A stretch of DNA of 64,000 nt from Hypericum androsaemum (Eukaryota; Streptophyta; Magnoliopsida; Malpighiales; Hypericaceae), in contig OZ023190.1 in the NCBI GenBank assembly GCA_963995505.1, forward strand, positions 2,498,516 to 2,562,515. Direction: 5' to 3'. A program made the position numbers and the translations under genes. Shown piece by piece: positions 54,130-64,000 of the stretch (within the stretch, counting starts at the first letter, position 1; the number at the start of each line of letters is the position of its first letter). The notes beneath the pieces are model-generated. The model did no database searches and was not told the origin of the DNA. It saw only the letters and a list, made by a program, of their open reading frames with translations.

Positions 54130-54515
54130 TTTTTGAAGAGCAGATCACTTATCCTCTTTAAAAATAAAAATTTGGGTAAAATCTGGGTTCTAAAAAATTG
54201 GGCATGATTAAGATGACATGTGGGTCCGTGTTATTTAAAAATTATTTTATTTAAAATAAAATAAAATATCATTTGATTATTCTCAAGAAACACTTTTTCA
54301 TTGATCTTTCATTAAAATAACTTAATATAAAAAAACTAAACAAACAAATTCAAAAAAAATTAAAGTTGAATAGGTTAAAATTAAAAATTTGGCATTATTT
54401 TAATAATGAATTTACATATATATTATTTGAAAAAATTTGGATAAGATAAGAGGAAGTTCTTATAAATTTATATCTATGCTCTTATTCTTTTAATATCTTT
54501 CTTCCACTAATCCGC
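54130..54515. mobile_element. hAT-like relic related to the element in the BAHD intron
   Basis: The stretch with CTTTTTCATTGATCTTTCATTAAAATAAC, GTTAAAATTAAAAATTTGGC and ATCTATGCTCTTATTCTTTTA follows the interior of 41425-41849 in the same order. The ends are too worn to define. Confidence 0.5.
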
Positions 54516-55339
54516 ATTCCGCATCAGCTTCCCGCCCTGCTAAGGAAACAGGAGATGGTTCAGATTCTCCTCTGCTGCTGTTAATGCCTAATGATGGGCT
54601 TGCACCCTTTTTATCATTTGCTAAGACGGTCTCCGATTATTTCCATCAACACCCCTAAAAAAAATTATATCCATTTACTTTGAATTTAAGTTTTATGAAT
54701 TAAAAATATTGTTAGAAAAATTGTATTTAAATAAGATATGATATAACTCTACTCTAAATACTATAATTTTTTAAAAAAAGATTGCACAAGCGACATGACA
54801 TAAGTAGCTGTTTGGCGTGAGAGATGAGGAGGAATACATGGGTAGTTTCCTCTACTAGGATGAGGAGGAATACATTATACATGGGTAGTTTCCATCTTCA
54901 TTTACCTGAACAATAAAAGAAACCCAACTATTTATTAATCTTTTTTGAAAAATAACCATTTATCTCAAAGTAGGCCACTCCAACGAAACTTAATGTTATG
55001 CCACGTGTCAAACTTTATTTTTCCGGGTCCACCGTATCCGTGGCCAATGATACAAAACATAGCTTAACTACTTGATTAAAAGTACCCGAATAGTATTAAT
55101 TGGTTTAGTAAATATTCGATAATAGCCAAACATAGTGGGTGGCGTGTCGTCTTGATCTCTCCCTTGTTCGTTGTCTTCTTGTCCATTAAAATCCCCCCAC
55201 GAAACTTCCTCCCCTCCCCTCAACTCAACATCTACATAACCACCGCCCATCCCTTGAAACTCACGAAACCCTAACTTGTTCAATCCCCTCGCTCCGGCGC
55301 CACCGGCGAGCTAATCGAGCCAAGGAGAGGAGAGAGAAG

Positions 55340-56039
55340 ATGCCGTCTCGCTGCGAGCTCTGCTGCGAGATCCTCATCGCCGTCATCCTCCCCCCGCTCG
55401 GCGTCTGCTTACGCCATGGCTGCTGCACCGTACTCTCTCTCTCCTCTTCTTTTCCTTGTCCGCGAATAGATCGAATTTTGAATCTGGTAGTCCAATATTA
55501 TAAATTACCTCTGAACTTGGCGATTTGCGATGAGGATCGTGGTGGAAATTTGAGTTCGTATTTTTTTTCCTACGAGTTTCGGAATTTGAACCGGTCATAT
55601 AGCAAGTGATCGATCAGTAGTATTCTAGAATTTTTTTGGGTGAAATCTCTGTTTTCGGAGTCGAGATTCGTCGTGTTCTAGGTTTAGATCTGGTGCCTAG
55701 GCATTCTTAGGGGCTGTGTAATGTGTGAAGTGTCGTGGATTCGATTCGAACAGCCTAGTTGGCTTTCCGAAATGGTTTTCACCGATCTGGATGGACTGCT
55801 TGGTTGATTTGCTCTGATTTCGTAGCAATGCTAGCTGTTTTGCAGCTGGATCTGAAATATTGAAGCTTATCTGATGATTGGATTTTGGTTGTGCGCAGGC
55901 TGAGTTCCTGATCTGCTTGCTGCTCACGATCCTCGGGTACGTCCCTGGAATAATCTACGCGCTATACGCGATAGTGTTTGTCAACCGCGATGAGTTCTTC
56001 GACGAGTACAGGCGCCCGCTCTACTATTCTTCTTACTAG
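55340..56039 (+). CDS. RCI2: RCI2/PMP3-type small hydrophobic membrane protein, 76 aa
   Basis: Two exons, 55340-55429 and 55899-56039. The protein has two membrane helices, CEILIAVILPPLGVCLRHG and FLICLLLTILGYVPGIIYAL, joined by the short Cys/His-rich loop typical of the UPF0057/PMP3 family. It carries the extended, charged C-terminal tail (VNRDEFFDEYRRPLYYSSY) of the longer plant subgroup. PMP3/RCI2 proteins sit in the plasma membrane or endomembranes and affect ion balance; several are induced by cold, salt or ABA. The intron lies between the two helices, as in other plant members. Stress regulation is from the family, not from motifs I could see. Confidence 0.96.
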
Positions 56040-57009
56040 CTTGGCAAATGAATTTTACAAGATCTTGTTATGGCTGTGGGAGTTGTGTTATTGCGTCTGA
56101 AACTCTTTTGGAATGAATGATTTACTACTTTCTCAACTTGCTGGGTTAATGCTTTAGTCAATAATTTGCCATGGGGCCACCAACCACGTGATTCTTTTCA
56201 TCCATGTGGGCTCTGCCACTGCCGTATCTGTGACCACTGTGTCCGTAGAGTTTTGATATTCATTGTTGTAGATAGTGATGTGACATGCCTATCTTACCAA
56301 AAGGACGATGAAAAAGGTCACGGAGGTTCATAATAAGACATGTAAGACCTCCCTATTCTCCGACCATGAATGCCATGGAGCCACCTCCAGCGTCGACTTC
56401 CCCGTTGCGGGACTCAAGAGAGGATGGGAGGTCCTTGGCGTCGCACTGCCTCCGGGATTACGGAGGTCTTGTTTCAGAGCCCCAACCCGAGCTCCTCTCT
56501 GCCCCGGTGGCCGGCTTCGACCACATTGCTGTCTTCTACCAGAAGCACATGTTTCACTTCTATTCGACAAATTTGGCATTGAGAAGTTTACGAAAATTGA
56601 TCTTCATGATGGCATTTGCAGCTGGAAACTAATTTCCGCCGTAACAAGTGGAACCCAAGTACAAGATTTTCCTATAGTTTTTGTTCTCTGCATACGAGGA
56701 GCTGCATCCCTTGACAATATATCATTTTTGAAATTATTTGTTAGCTTATCGATTTGCATTTGTGGCTTCGACCCAAACAAAAAAATAATGCAGATTGATC
56801 AAACAATATTGCAAATCCAGATAATTGTATTATTTCCAGCATCAAGATGTGCTTAAACACATTAACATTACAAATAAGATTCGTCCGAAAAGATAAATAT
56901 ATTAAGCAACAAACTTATATAGTGTTCACTCTTAACAGATCACTAACAATTATTTGAACTTCGAAAAAGCAACATAAATAACGTCTATGTTACCTTATTG
57001 AACCAGATC
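56040..57009. other. RCI2 3' region, an orphan GC-rich block, and P450 3' flank
   Basis: RCI2 3' UTR runs to about 56180. A GC-rich block at 56360-56560 is open in several frames; the plus-strand version starts MEPPPASTSPLRDSREDG and looks like the start of a plant gene, but it ends abruptly and has no family features, so it may be a captured fragment. From 56640 the sequence matches 62300-62420, and from 56820 it matches the flank downstream of the other P450 genes. Confidence 0.5.
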
Positions 57010-57339
57010 TCAAGCAGGGTGAGATTTCCACGGAGTGGCCTTCAAGTGCAGAGCAACTTTCCTTCCGGTTGTAAGACCAAAAGCTTCAGACATATCCAAA
57101 TTCTCCGCCTTCAAGCCATTATCAAGCTCCCAATCAAAATAGTAAAGCAAATTGGCCAGAGCGACCTCTACATTGGTCATGCCAAACGAAATCCCAATAC
57201 ACATCCTTCTTCCAGCACCAAAAGGAAGGAACTGGAAATTCGTCCCCTTGTAATCGATTCCACTGTCCAGGAACCTCTCGGGCCGAAACTTTTCAGGGTC
57301 GCTCCAATGTTTTGGGTCTCTCCCGATGGCCCATGCATT

Positions 57340-57810
57340 TGTTGGGTATGGAGACTTCGGACACTGCGGGGGGGCGTAGCCCCCGTCCAAACGGTACGCG
57401 CTTCAGCTTCTCCATTTTGCCAAAGCGTGGACAAAAATGCCCCTGCGTGTGTGTTTTGGTTCCTAGGTTTGTTGGCACTATAAATACCCCGCTTCTCTAT
57501 CACTGTACATTTTATCTTCTTCCTTGTAGAGAGAGACAGAGAGAGAAGAGGAGAGAGAAACACCATTGTTGAGCAAGTGAAGCTCCAAAGTGTAGATCGA
57601 GCTTGATATAGTGAAATCTCCTGGCTTGGTACGCCCCCGGACGTAGATCGGTTAAGATCGAACCGGGTGACCAAATCTGTTGTTCTTGTTTGACTGTGAG
57701 TTTTCTTTACTCGTAGTTGTGGTCGATCTCCTCGTTGTGTTCGTAGATCTTGCTCCGATCTTGTTCGTTGCGTTGTTTGGGTTCACGAGAAAGTGGGTTA
57801 TTTCCCAACA
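57340..57810 (+). mobile_element. Solo LTR of a Copia-type retrotransposon
   Basis: It begins TGTTGGG and ends CCCAACA, and is flanked by the exact 5-base target duplication GCATT (57335-57339 and 57811-57815). It contains a TATA box TATAAATA, a leader rich in GAGA, and no primer site, purine tract or internal genes. This is what remains after recombination between the two LTRs of a full element. It lies in P450 exon 2, within the VLVNAWAIGRD segment, in the orientation opposite to the gene. Confidence 0.95.
57479..57486 (+). promoter_or_regulatory. TATA box of the solo LTR
   Basis: TATAAATA followed by CCCC and a pyrimidine-rich start region sits about a third into the LTR, the usual place of the U3/R border in Copia LTRs. 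It points towards higher coordinates, antisense to the P450 gene. Confidence 0.6.
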
Positions 57811-59335
57811 GCATTGACGAGAACTGTAGTGTCGATCGGTATCTCATATCCATTTACTTTCACGTTCTCGCGAACTTTTCTCGGAAGTAGAAACGGGAGA
57901 GGAGGATGCAACCTTAGAGCTTCCTTGATGACAGCATCAAAGTACTTCAGCGTGTGAAGCTTCGTTTCGTCCACCTTGTAGTCGTCGTCCTCGAAAGCTT
58001 TCCTTACCTCGGTTTGCACCATTCTCATCGCGGTCGGGTTAGCCATCAGCTCGGTCATAATCCACTCTAAGGTCGTGCCTGAGGTCTCAATCCCCGCAGA
58101 GAACATATCCTAAGACACATGCAAGAGAATGAATATGAAAACAATGTGGTCCCGAAGTGACATTTAGGTTAATGTACTTACGAAAATAATTGCTTTGATG
58201 CGGTCCGTAGTCAACGGGAACTCGAGCCGGTCACCACCATGTTCTTGGAGATCCAAAAGAATATCCAGAAGATTATCTGCTTCACCATCGCTGACCCTTC
58301 CCTCTTTGCCTCTTCTCTCTCTATGCTCATCGGTGATACTCTGAAGCAAGCCGTCCACTTCTTTATACAGCTTCAAGATAGAGGATTTCGCTCCGGTGAG
58401 TGCAGGAAGAAACCCAATGGAAGGGAAGAGATCCGCGACACTAAAACCCCCTAATGCCTCGGACAACTTCTTCATCATAGGCGCGTACGCAGCGTTTCTT
58501 TCCTTGGAAGACTTCCCGAACGAGGCCCTAGCCGTGACATTGCTAGAGAGAGCAAGCAACACTTCCCTTATATCCACTTTGGATCCCTGTGAACAAGCGC
58601 CTCGGATGGATTCAACCATAGAGCAAGCTTCCTCTTCCCTTATGTAACTAAAGGATTTGACCCTTTTCGCGCTTAGCAGATCGACGACACATATCTTCCT
58701 GAGCCATCTCCAATAGTCTCCATAGGGTCCGAAGGCGATGTCCTTGCAGCCGTAGCTTATGGTTGATATCCCGAAGGAGGTGGCCCGTCCTGCGAACTGC
58801 AAGTCGTGGTTCTTCATCACTTCCATGGCTGCCTCCGGGGAGGAGACGACGAGGTGGGGGACTTGCCCTAGTTGAAGATGCATCATTGGTCCGTACGTTT
58901 TCGCCATGTTGGCCAGTTTTCGATGTGGGCAGGAGCTGATTACTTGGTGCATGTTCCCTATGATTGGGAGCATCCAAGGACCTGGAGGTAAGTTCTTGTT
59001 TGGTTTGAAGTTCTTGTACAATGTAATGATTGTTACAAAAAGGACCAAGATTATGGCTAGAACAGATGGGGAGAAGGAGGAGGAAAGTGGTTGATCCATG
59101 ATTAAGGGTTAGAGATGTTTTTTGCACTTCTGGGCGAATGAGACTTCAGCAGACGACTTCCAGCAAATAAAGTGGACCTGTGCTGCTTCTGGACAAGGAC
59201 CTACCCTGATCCGTTGCCATCCTTTAGTGTTCACGTGAATTCTTGTATGAGATCTTGCATTTACTAGGATATAATTGATCATATTGTTTATATATTTAGG
59301 AGTTATTATCCCTCTACTTCAAAAAAAAGAGAGAA

Positions 59336-59694
59336 GATAAATTACCCTCTAGTCTTTGGTGTTTGGTCATCCTCTCTTCGGGTCCCTGCATTTTCAAAAA
59401 TAATTTTACTGTCCTCCGACTTTGATTTTAGAAACTTTCGAATCCCCGGCTGATGTCAGCACCCATTTTTTTCATGAAAATGACCAAAATATCCTCAAAA
59501 AAAGAAAAAACTTATCTTCTTCAAGAATATTTTGGTCATTTCCCTTGACAAAAAATCAAAAAAATGGGTGCTGACATCAGCCAGGAACCCGAGAATTTCT
59601 AAAACCAAAGCCGAGGGACGGTAAAATTATTTTTGAAAATGTAGAGACTCGAGAGGGAGAATGACCAACACCAGGGACTAGGCAGTAATTTACC
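59336..59694. mobile_element. Foldback MITE, 359 bases
   Basis: Near-palindromic over the whole length: GATAAATTACCCTCTAGTC at the left pairs with GACTAGGCAGTAATTTACC at the right, and inner arms share ATTTTCAAAAATAATTTTAC and GGCTGATGTCAGCACCCATT. Terminal GGTAAATTA is shared with the MITE at 44047. Flanks are A-rich and no clean target duplication is visible. Confidence 0.8.
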
Positions 59695-59855
59695 AAAAAA
59701 AAAGTTAATTCTTATATATTGCTGTTAGATCCATTTGTTTATTAGTTAAAACCTTTGTCACAAACTTCCCCATTGAAACCCACTTTTCGCAATAGCCTAG
59801 GGCTCTCCCAGTCTCCCTCAAGGGCCTCAACACGCTGACTTTATTCTAATGTAAT

Positions 59856-60600
59856 GGGAAAATTTCAATTTAATAATCTGTAGTTTCACGGGTTGACATT
59901 TAAAATCATGTGATTCAAAACTCATAAAAATGGTTCTTGAAGTTTCAACGGTACTTGACGGACAGCTGCCAAACTGTCGGAAACAAAAATTACGTCGTTT
60001 TGTGCCTTTGTGGCATGCCAATTAGGCAAAATTTTTGCTCCCTTGGTGCTTACTTGTCTGAAGGCAAATTTTAAAATAATCCAAATTTTATTAATGTTGT
60101 TTTTCAAACACACTCTCCTTCCTCCAAGCCAAACGTTTCTCTCACCTGCTCCTCCTCTTCTTAAACCCCTCCCACCTTTCCACGAACGAGTAAGAGTAAG
60201 AGCAATTGGAGCAGACTAGGAAGAGGAGAGTAGAAGAGGAGGAGATAGAGATTTGAGGGAGGAAAAAGGAAATGGTCGGGAGACGGATTAATGCTATATA
60301 TGTAAATTGGCATTTCTCTGTGGTTAGGTGGGAGGGGTTTAGGAACAGGAGGAGGAGGTGTTAGGTGAGAGAGAGGTTTTGCTTCGAGGAAGGAGATGGT
60401 GTGTTTGAAAAAATATTAACAAAAATTTTTGCCCAGCTGGCGTGCCACATAGGCACAAAATGACGTTGTTTTGATTTCGAGCCGTTGGGTAGTTGTCCGT
60501 GAAGTACCCTTGAAACCTCAAGAACCATTTTGATGAGTTTTAAACTACATGATTTTAAGTGTTAAACTGCAACTATAAAATACTAGAGAGAAATTTTCCC
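59856..60600. mobile_element. TIR element, 745 bases, Mutator-like
   Basis: Ends are GGGAAAATTTC and its complement; inverted repeats of 250 bases or more share AAAATCATGT, AAATGGTTCTTGA, TTTTGTGCCT and CACACTCTCCTTCC-like blocks. Flanks TAATGTAAT and TAACTTAAT agree at seven of nine positions. The centre is purine-rich with no coding capacity. Confidence 0.7.
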
Positions 60601-61443
60601 TAACTTAATTATGGAACAGATTATTGTAGAAAATATTTATAAGTCCCCAAGATTTCACATAAGGTTTGACATAATGTATTAGAAATCTAATATTTAATTA
60701 ATTAGTCATTGAATTATGACAAATTGAACTCATTAATCAGTTACATCAATTATTTTAAAACTCTAAAATCATAATAGAATATATTAAACCTAATTACTAA
60801 GTCTACCCCATATTAAAAAATAACAAATTAATTCTACCCCTTAATCTATCTCATCCAACTCAATAAAACTTCTTCCCCGAACCTAATTACTCGATTGTAC
60901 GCATTTGTAACAAGTGACCAAAACCGGCTAACTATCAATTAACATAAATTTTTTCCATACAAACACTATGAGAACGCACACAAGATTGAAACTTTCCTCT
61001 AACGAGAACCAAAGATAACACGTGAGATTTTTTTGAATAAGTAAGGCAATGGATGAGGTGGGTGGAATAGAGTTAAGTTTTTTTATGAGGTGTGTGAGGT
61101 TATCATTGTGGAATGAAGGTTAGGTTACCATTTGAGATGTAAATTAAACCTAAAGACTAACATGTTTAATTTTTTAAAATTTAGGAACTAATAAACTAAA
61201 GTATGAACCTCTTAGTACATTATACCAGATCTTAGAGACTTCATAATTTTTTCCCTAAATTATTTAATTGTGTATTAATAGCTAGAATAGACGGGGAAGA
61301 GGAGGAGATTTTCCCTTCAAAAAGTTATTATTCTTGTTATTGTTAATAAGATATATATGTTTAATCTGAGACATACTCTATGAGAATAAGGGGCCTTTTC
61401 TTCGGATTTGGATATGGATTTTTTCCAAGCACTCGCTCATTAG

Positions 61444-62046
61444 CAATGTTTTAAAAATTACGATTCGACCGGACCAGTCAGACCACTACCCAGAACTAAA
61501 TTATGGTCGAATTTTGCCTAAAACCCAGTCAGCAGTTTGACCGGTCAAAATCCGGTTAGACCGCCTGGTCAAGACTTTCGGGTGACCCGATTTGCCCGGA
61601 TCAGAAAAATTAATGTTTATTTTTTCTATTTTATTAGATTTAATTTGGAAATAAAATATCTATTTCCAAGCTCGGAGCGTGTACATCAATTTTTGATCAT
61701 AACAAACTTATTTTTTTAACAATTCTTGATAATTTATTAACTATGTCAAACGAATTGGACTAATATGTCAAAAAAAAAAGTATAATCATCTTCTTTTACT
61801 TTTATACTTGTTAAATAGATGTTCGAAGATTTTGTTTGGATAAATTGTATAACAAAGTTGCTAAATATTTGTACTTATTTAATATTTTATTATTTTTTAT
61901 GCTAAATTAAATTTATTAAACTATATTTTATAATATTAATTAAAAATATAAGCACCGGTCTGATCGGTAGCTTGACTAATCGGACCGAGTGAACCAAAAA
62001 TTTTAAAAATTTCGGATCGTCTTCTGAGTCGGTTTTAAAAACATTG
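61444..62046. mobile_element. hAT-like TIR element, sister of the one at 53167
   Basis: Ends CAATGTTTTAAAAATTACG and, inverted, CAATGTTTTTAAAACCGAC. The subterminal regions are rich in GACCGG, CCGGTC and related motifs like those of 53167-54063. Interior AT-rich, no transposase. Confidence 0.65.
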
Positions 62047-63165
62047 GTCATCAAAGATAAGATGGACCCTGTATAGTGTGAGTTGGGCCCCGTTTCTAGA
62101 CTTTTATGAGGAGGGGGTGCAAGCGCTTTGGTTTGGATCCTGAAAAGGGTCGGATCATTTGTCCATATTCAGTGGGTCCGGGCAACCAGAAACTCGAATC
62201 TTTCATTTTTAAAGTCGAGTTTTTTAGGTGGTGACTTATTTCGCAACATTGGTAATTTGAAGCAGAGTCATAAAACATACTTCAAAAAATATCTAATTGA
62301 TGAATCACAAGTACAAGCTTTTCCTACAGTTTTTGTTCTACGTATATGAGGAGTTGAATCCCTTGTAAATATATTAATTTTCAAATTAATTTGTCAACTT
62401 ATTGATTTGCATTTGTAGCTTCGTCCCGTGGGGTGCGTTTCGTACGTATTCTGGACATGACAAAAGATATATGACAGAACAGTACTAGACAGGCCTATTT
62501 GTTCTAGCTGTTTTGTCATGTGTTTGGTATCTTCGTTACATAATTGAATATTTAGTCTAGTTCTTTGTTTGGTACGTGTAAGAGTTCAATCTAAAATTTT
62601 GTTAAAGATAAAATTATTCTTCATGACAACAAAAGAGAATATTCATTAATCCGAGTAAAATTGACCATTGCACTTACATTAAAAAAAATTTTGTACCATA
62701 AAAATTAAATCCTTCAAAAAAATCTAAAATGATCCTTATAAATTTGGATCACCGCAATTACATTACGAATACTTTTAATATATCATCACATAATTTGATA
62801 AATATGTATGTTTTTGGTAAATGTATAAGTATTATTAAGAATCTTTGGTACATGTACATCGTACAACAGAACCATGTGTTAAAAGACCTCATTATAATAC
62901 TATCATGATAAATATGTATCTATTAATCAAATAGTACAAATTGATCTAATAATGGAGGAAGATATATTGTGAATCCAGATAATTGTATTAATTCGTGCTT
63001 AAACACAATAACATAACAAATAAGAAAAGATCCTTACATGGAGCAAGAAACTTCACTCTGACGGACGACGGCTGTTCAGTGTACACAAAGATAATCGAAG
63101 ACGATAATTTAAACATCGAAAAGTAAAATAAAAAAAACGCCTACGTGACCACAATGAACAAGATC

Positions 63166-63792
63166 TCAAGCAGAGCCAAATCTCCATGGAGTGGCCTTCA
63201 ACTGCAAACGAACTTTCCTTCCGGTTATAATACCGAAAGCTTCAAACATATCTAAATTCTCAGCCTTCATGCTATTAGGAAGCTCCCAATCAAAATGGCA
63301 AAGCAAATTGGCCAGAGCCAACTCTACACTGGTGATGCCAAACATTATACCAGCACACATCCTTCTCCCAGCACCGAAAGGAATCAACTGGAAGTGTGTC
63401 CCCTTGTAGTTAATGTCATTTTCAAGGAACCTCTCTGGTCGAAACTTGTCGGGTTCGCTCCAATGTTTCGGATCTCTTCCAATGGCCCATACATTTACGA
63501 GAACTGTAGTGCCGATGGGAATCTCATATCCATTTACTTTGACATTCTCTCGAACTTTTCGAGGGAGTAGAAATGGGAGAGGGGGATGCAACCTTAGAAC
63601 TTCCTTGATGACCGCATCGAAGTATTTCAATGTGTGAAGTTTTGTTTCGTCCACCTTGTCGTCGTCGTCCTCCTCGAACGCCTTCCGTACCTCGGTTTGC
63701 ACCTTTCTCATCGCTGTTGGGTTAGCCATCAGCTCGGACATCGCCCACTCTAAGGTCGTGCTTGAGGTCTCAATCCCCGCAGAGAACATATC
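63166..63792 (-). CDS. CYP71-family cytochrome P450, second exon (partial)
   Basis: The acceptor (TTTCAG|GATATG) is at 63792, so this is exon 2 of a two-exon CYP71 gene; exon 1 lies beyond the right edge and 63793-64000 is intron. The 208 codons hold the I-helix AGIETSSTT, K-helix KEVLR, the FRPERF motif and heme loop FGAGRRMCAG, and end ATPWRFGSA. It is very close to exon 2 of the split P450 at 57-58 kb; here the segment VLVNVWAIGRD is uninterrupted. A four-Asp run (EEDDDDKVDE) is the main length difference. The exon looks functional. Substrate unknown. Confidence 0.95.
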   Translation of the reverse strand, partial: DMFSAGIETSSTTLEWAMSELMANPTAMRKVQTEVRKAFEEDDDDKVDETKLHTLKYFDAVIKEVLRLHPPLPFLLPRKVRENVKVNGYEIPIGTTVLVNVWAIGRDPKHWSEPDKFRPERFLENDINYKGTHFQLIPFGAGRRMCAGIMFGITSVELALANLLCHFDWELPNSMKAENLDMFEAFGIITGRKVRLQLKATPWRFGSA

Positions 63793-64000
63793 CTGAAACA
63801 CGTGCAATACGAATCACGCTAACACTACGGCTCTCATGGTTGGTCAGATTGGCACTTAATAAAGTATTTACATTCGCATCAAAGGGCAAGAAAATGAACA
63901 TGAAATGAAGTAGTCTGGAAGTGGCAAATGGTATTGTGATTACTTACGATTGTAATAAAATAAGATTCAAACCATAAGAATTACTACTGTCAATTTAACT

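Larger units (their letters stand above)
52903..55339. other. Intergenic region with two element relics
   Basis: Contains the upstream side of the zinc-finger gene (about 52903-53150), a TIR element rich in CCGGTC motifs (53167-54063), a hAT-like relic near 54130-54515, and the promoter and leader of the RCI2 gene. Between 54520 and 54900 the motif GATGAGGAGGAATACAT occurs twice about 30 bases apart. No coding region recognised. Confidence 0.55.
57010..59099 (-). pseudogene. CYP71-family cytochrome P450, split by a solo LTR
   Basis: Exon 1 is 58182-59099; exon 2 is 57010-58109 and carries the 471-base LTR plus target duplication at 57340-57815. Without these the frame gives about 513 aa. All P450 landmarks are present: an N-terminal anchor (VLAIILVLFVTIITLY), the Pro hinge PPGPWMLPIIGN, the I-helix AGIETSGTT, the K-helix KEALR, the FRPERF motif and the heme loop FGAGRRMCIG with its Cys near 451. 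The intron follows IIF, the usual CYP71 position. There is no other stop or frameshift, so the loss is recent; other alleles may be intact. CYP71 enzymes are ER-bound mono-oxygenases of terpenoid, alkaloid or phenolic pathways; the substrate is unknown. Confidence 0.93.
59100..63165. other. Intergenic region between two P450 genes, element-rich
   Basis: Upstream of the split P450 (59100-59330) is its promoter. Three elements follow (59336-59694, 59856-60600, 61444-62046). Bases 60610-61440 are AT-rich with nothing recognised. Bases 62300-62420 match 56650-56760, and 62960-63160 match the P450 3' flank, so the duplicated P450 unit includes several hundred bases of downstream DNA. 62430-62950 starts with GGGGTGCGTTTCGTACG, a hAT-MITE-like end, without a clear partner. 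Confidence 0.5.

Noticed and set aside
62430..62950. Possible hAT MITE starting GGGGTGCGTTTCGTACG
   Set aside because: The expected inverted partner end was not found, so borders and identity cannot be supported.

Overview
This is a gene-bearing segment of a flowering-plant nuclear chromosome, almost certainly a eudicot. The genes have many short introns with GT-AG borders, AT-rich introns and intergenic DNA, and coding exons of plant-specific families (CYP71 P450, BAHD acyltransferase, PATRONUS, STIC2, RCI2). The genus cannot be decided from the sequence. From memory, SRP receptor alpha, a YbaB/STIC2 protein, RCI2-type proteins and leucine aminopeptidases also lie close together on Arabidopsis chromosome 4 (about At4g306-309) and in a duplicated block on chromosome 2, so this looks like a conserved syntenic block. 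That needs a real alignment.

Layout. 1-0.19 kb: 3' end of a CYP71 P450 (+). 2.1-3.1 kb: a PATRONUS-type securin-like APC/C inhibitor (+). 3.0-13.9 kb: two tandem copies of a 5.3-5.6 kb unit, each holding the tail of the PATRONUS gene, a compound minisatellite, a G-box/W-box promoter and a ten-exon M17 leucine aminopeptidase. Copy 1 is a pseudogene with several lesions and a TRIM retroelement in an intron; copy 2 is intact (583 aa). 15.2-18.4 kb: TM9/nonaspanin (+). 20.8-24.3 kb: SRP receptor alpha (-). 25.2-29.4 kb: plastid YbaB/STIC2 protein (-). 30.7-32.1 kb: VMA22/CCDC115-like V-ATPase assembly factor (+). 32.7-34.2 kb: small conserved coiled-coil protein (-). 34.6-38.4 kb: two terminal-inverted-repeat elements and a second TRIM. 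38.6-42.7 kb: BAHD (HCT-like) acyltransferase (-). 45.6-47.1 kb: plant-specific coiled-coil gene with a frameshift and an in-frame stop (-). 50.9-52.9 kb: zinc-finger protein (-). 55.3-56.0 kb: RCI2/PMP3 small membrane protein (+). 57.0-59.1 kb: CYP71 gene split by a solo LTR (-). 63.2-63.8 kb: second exon of another CYP71 gene (-), continuing off the right edge.

The genes do not form a pathway. Most are single-copy housekeeping genes (secretion, plastid protein sorting, V-ATPase assembly, cell cycle). The fast-changing parts are the aminopeptidase duplication and the P450 cluster. Between genes lies a population of small non-autonomous elements: TRIMs, Mutator-like and hAT-like TIR elements, foldback MITEs and one solo LTR. 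Several have readable target-site duplications. I saw no new type of biological system. The best observations are structural: dated gene death by element insertion, and a tandem duplication whose breakpoint lies inside a cell-cycle gene. All exon borders were placed by eye.
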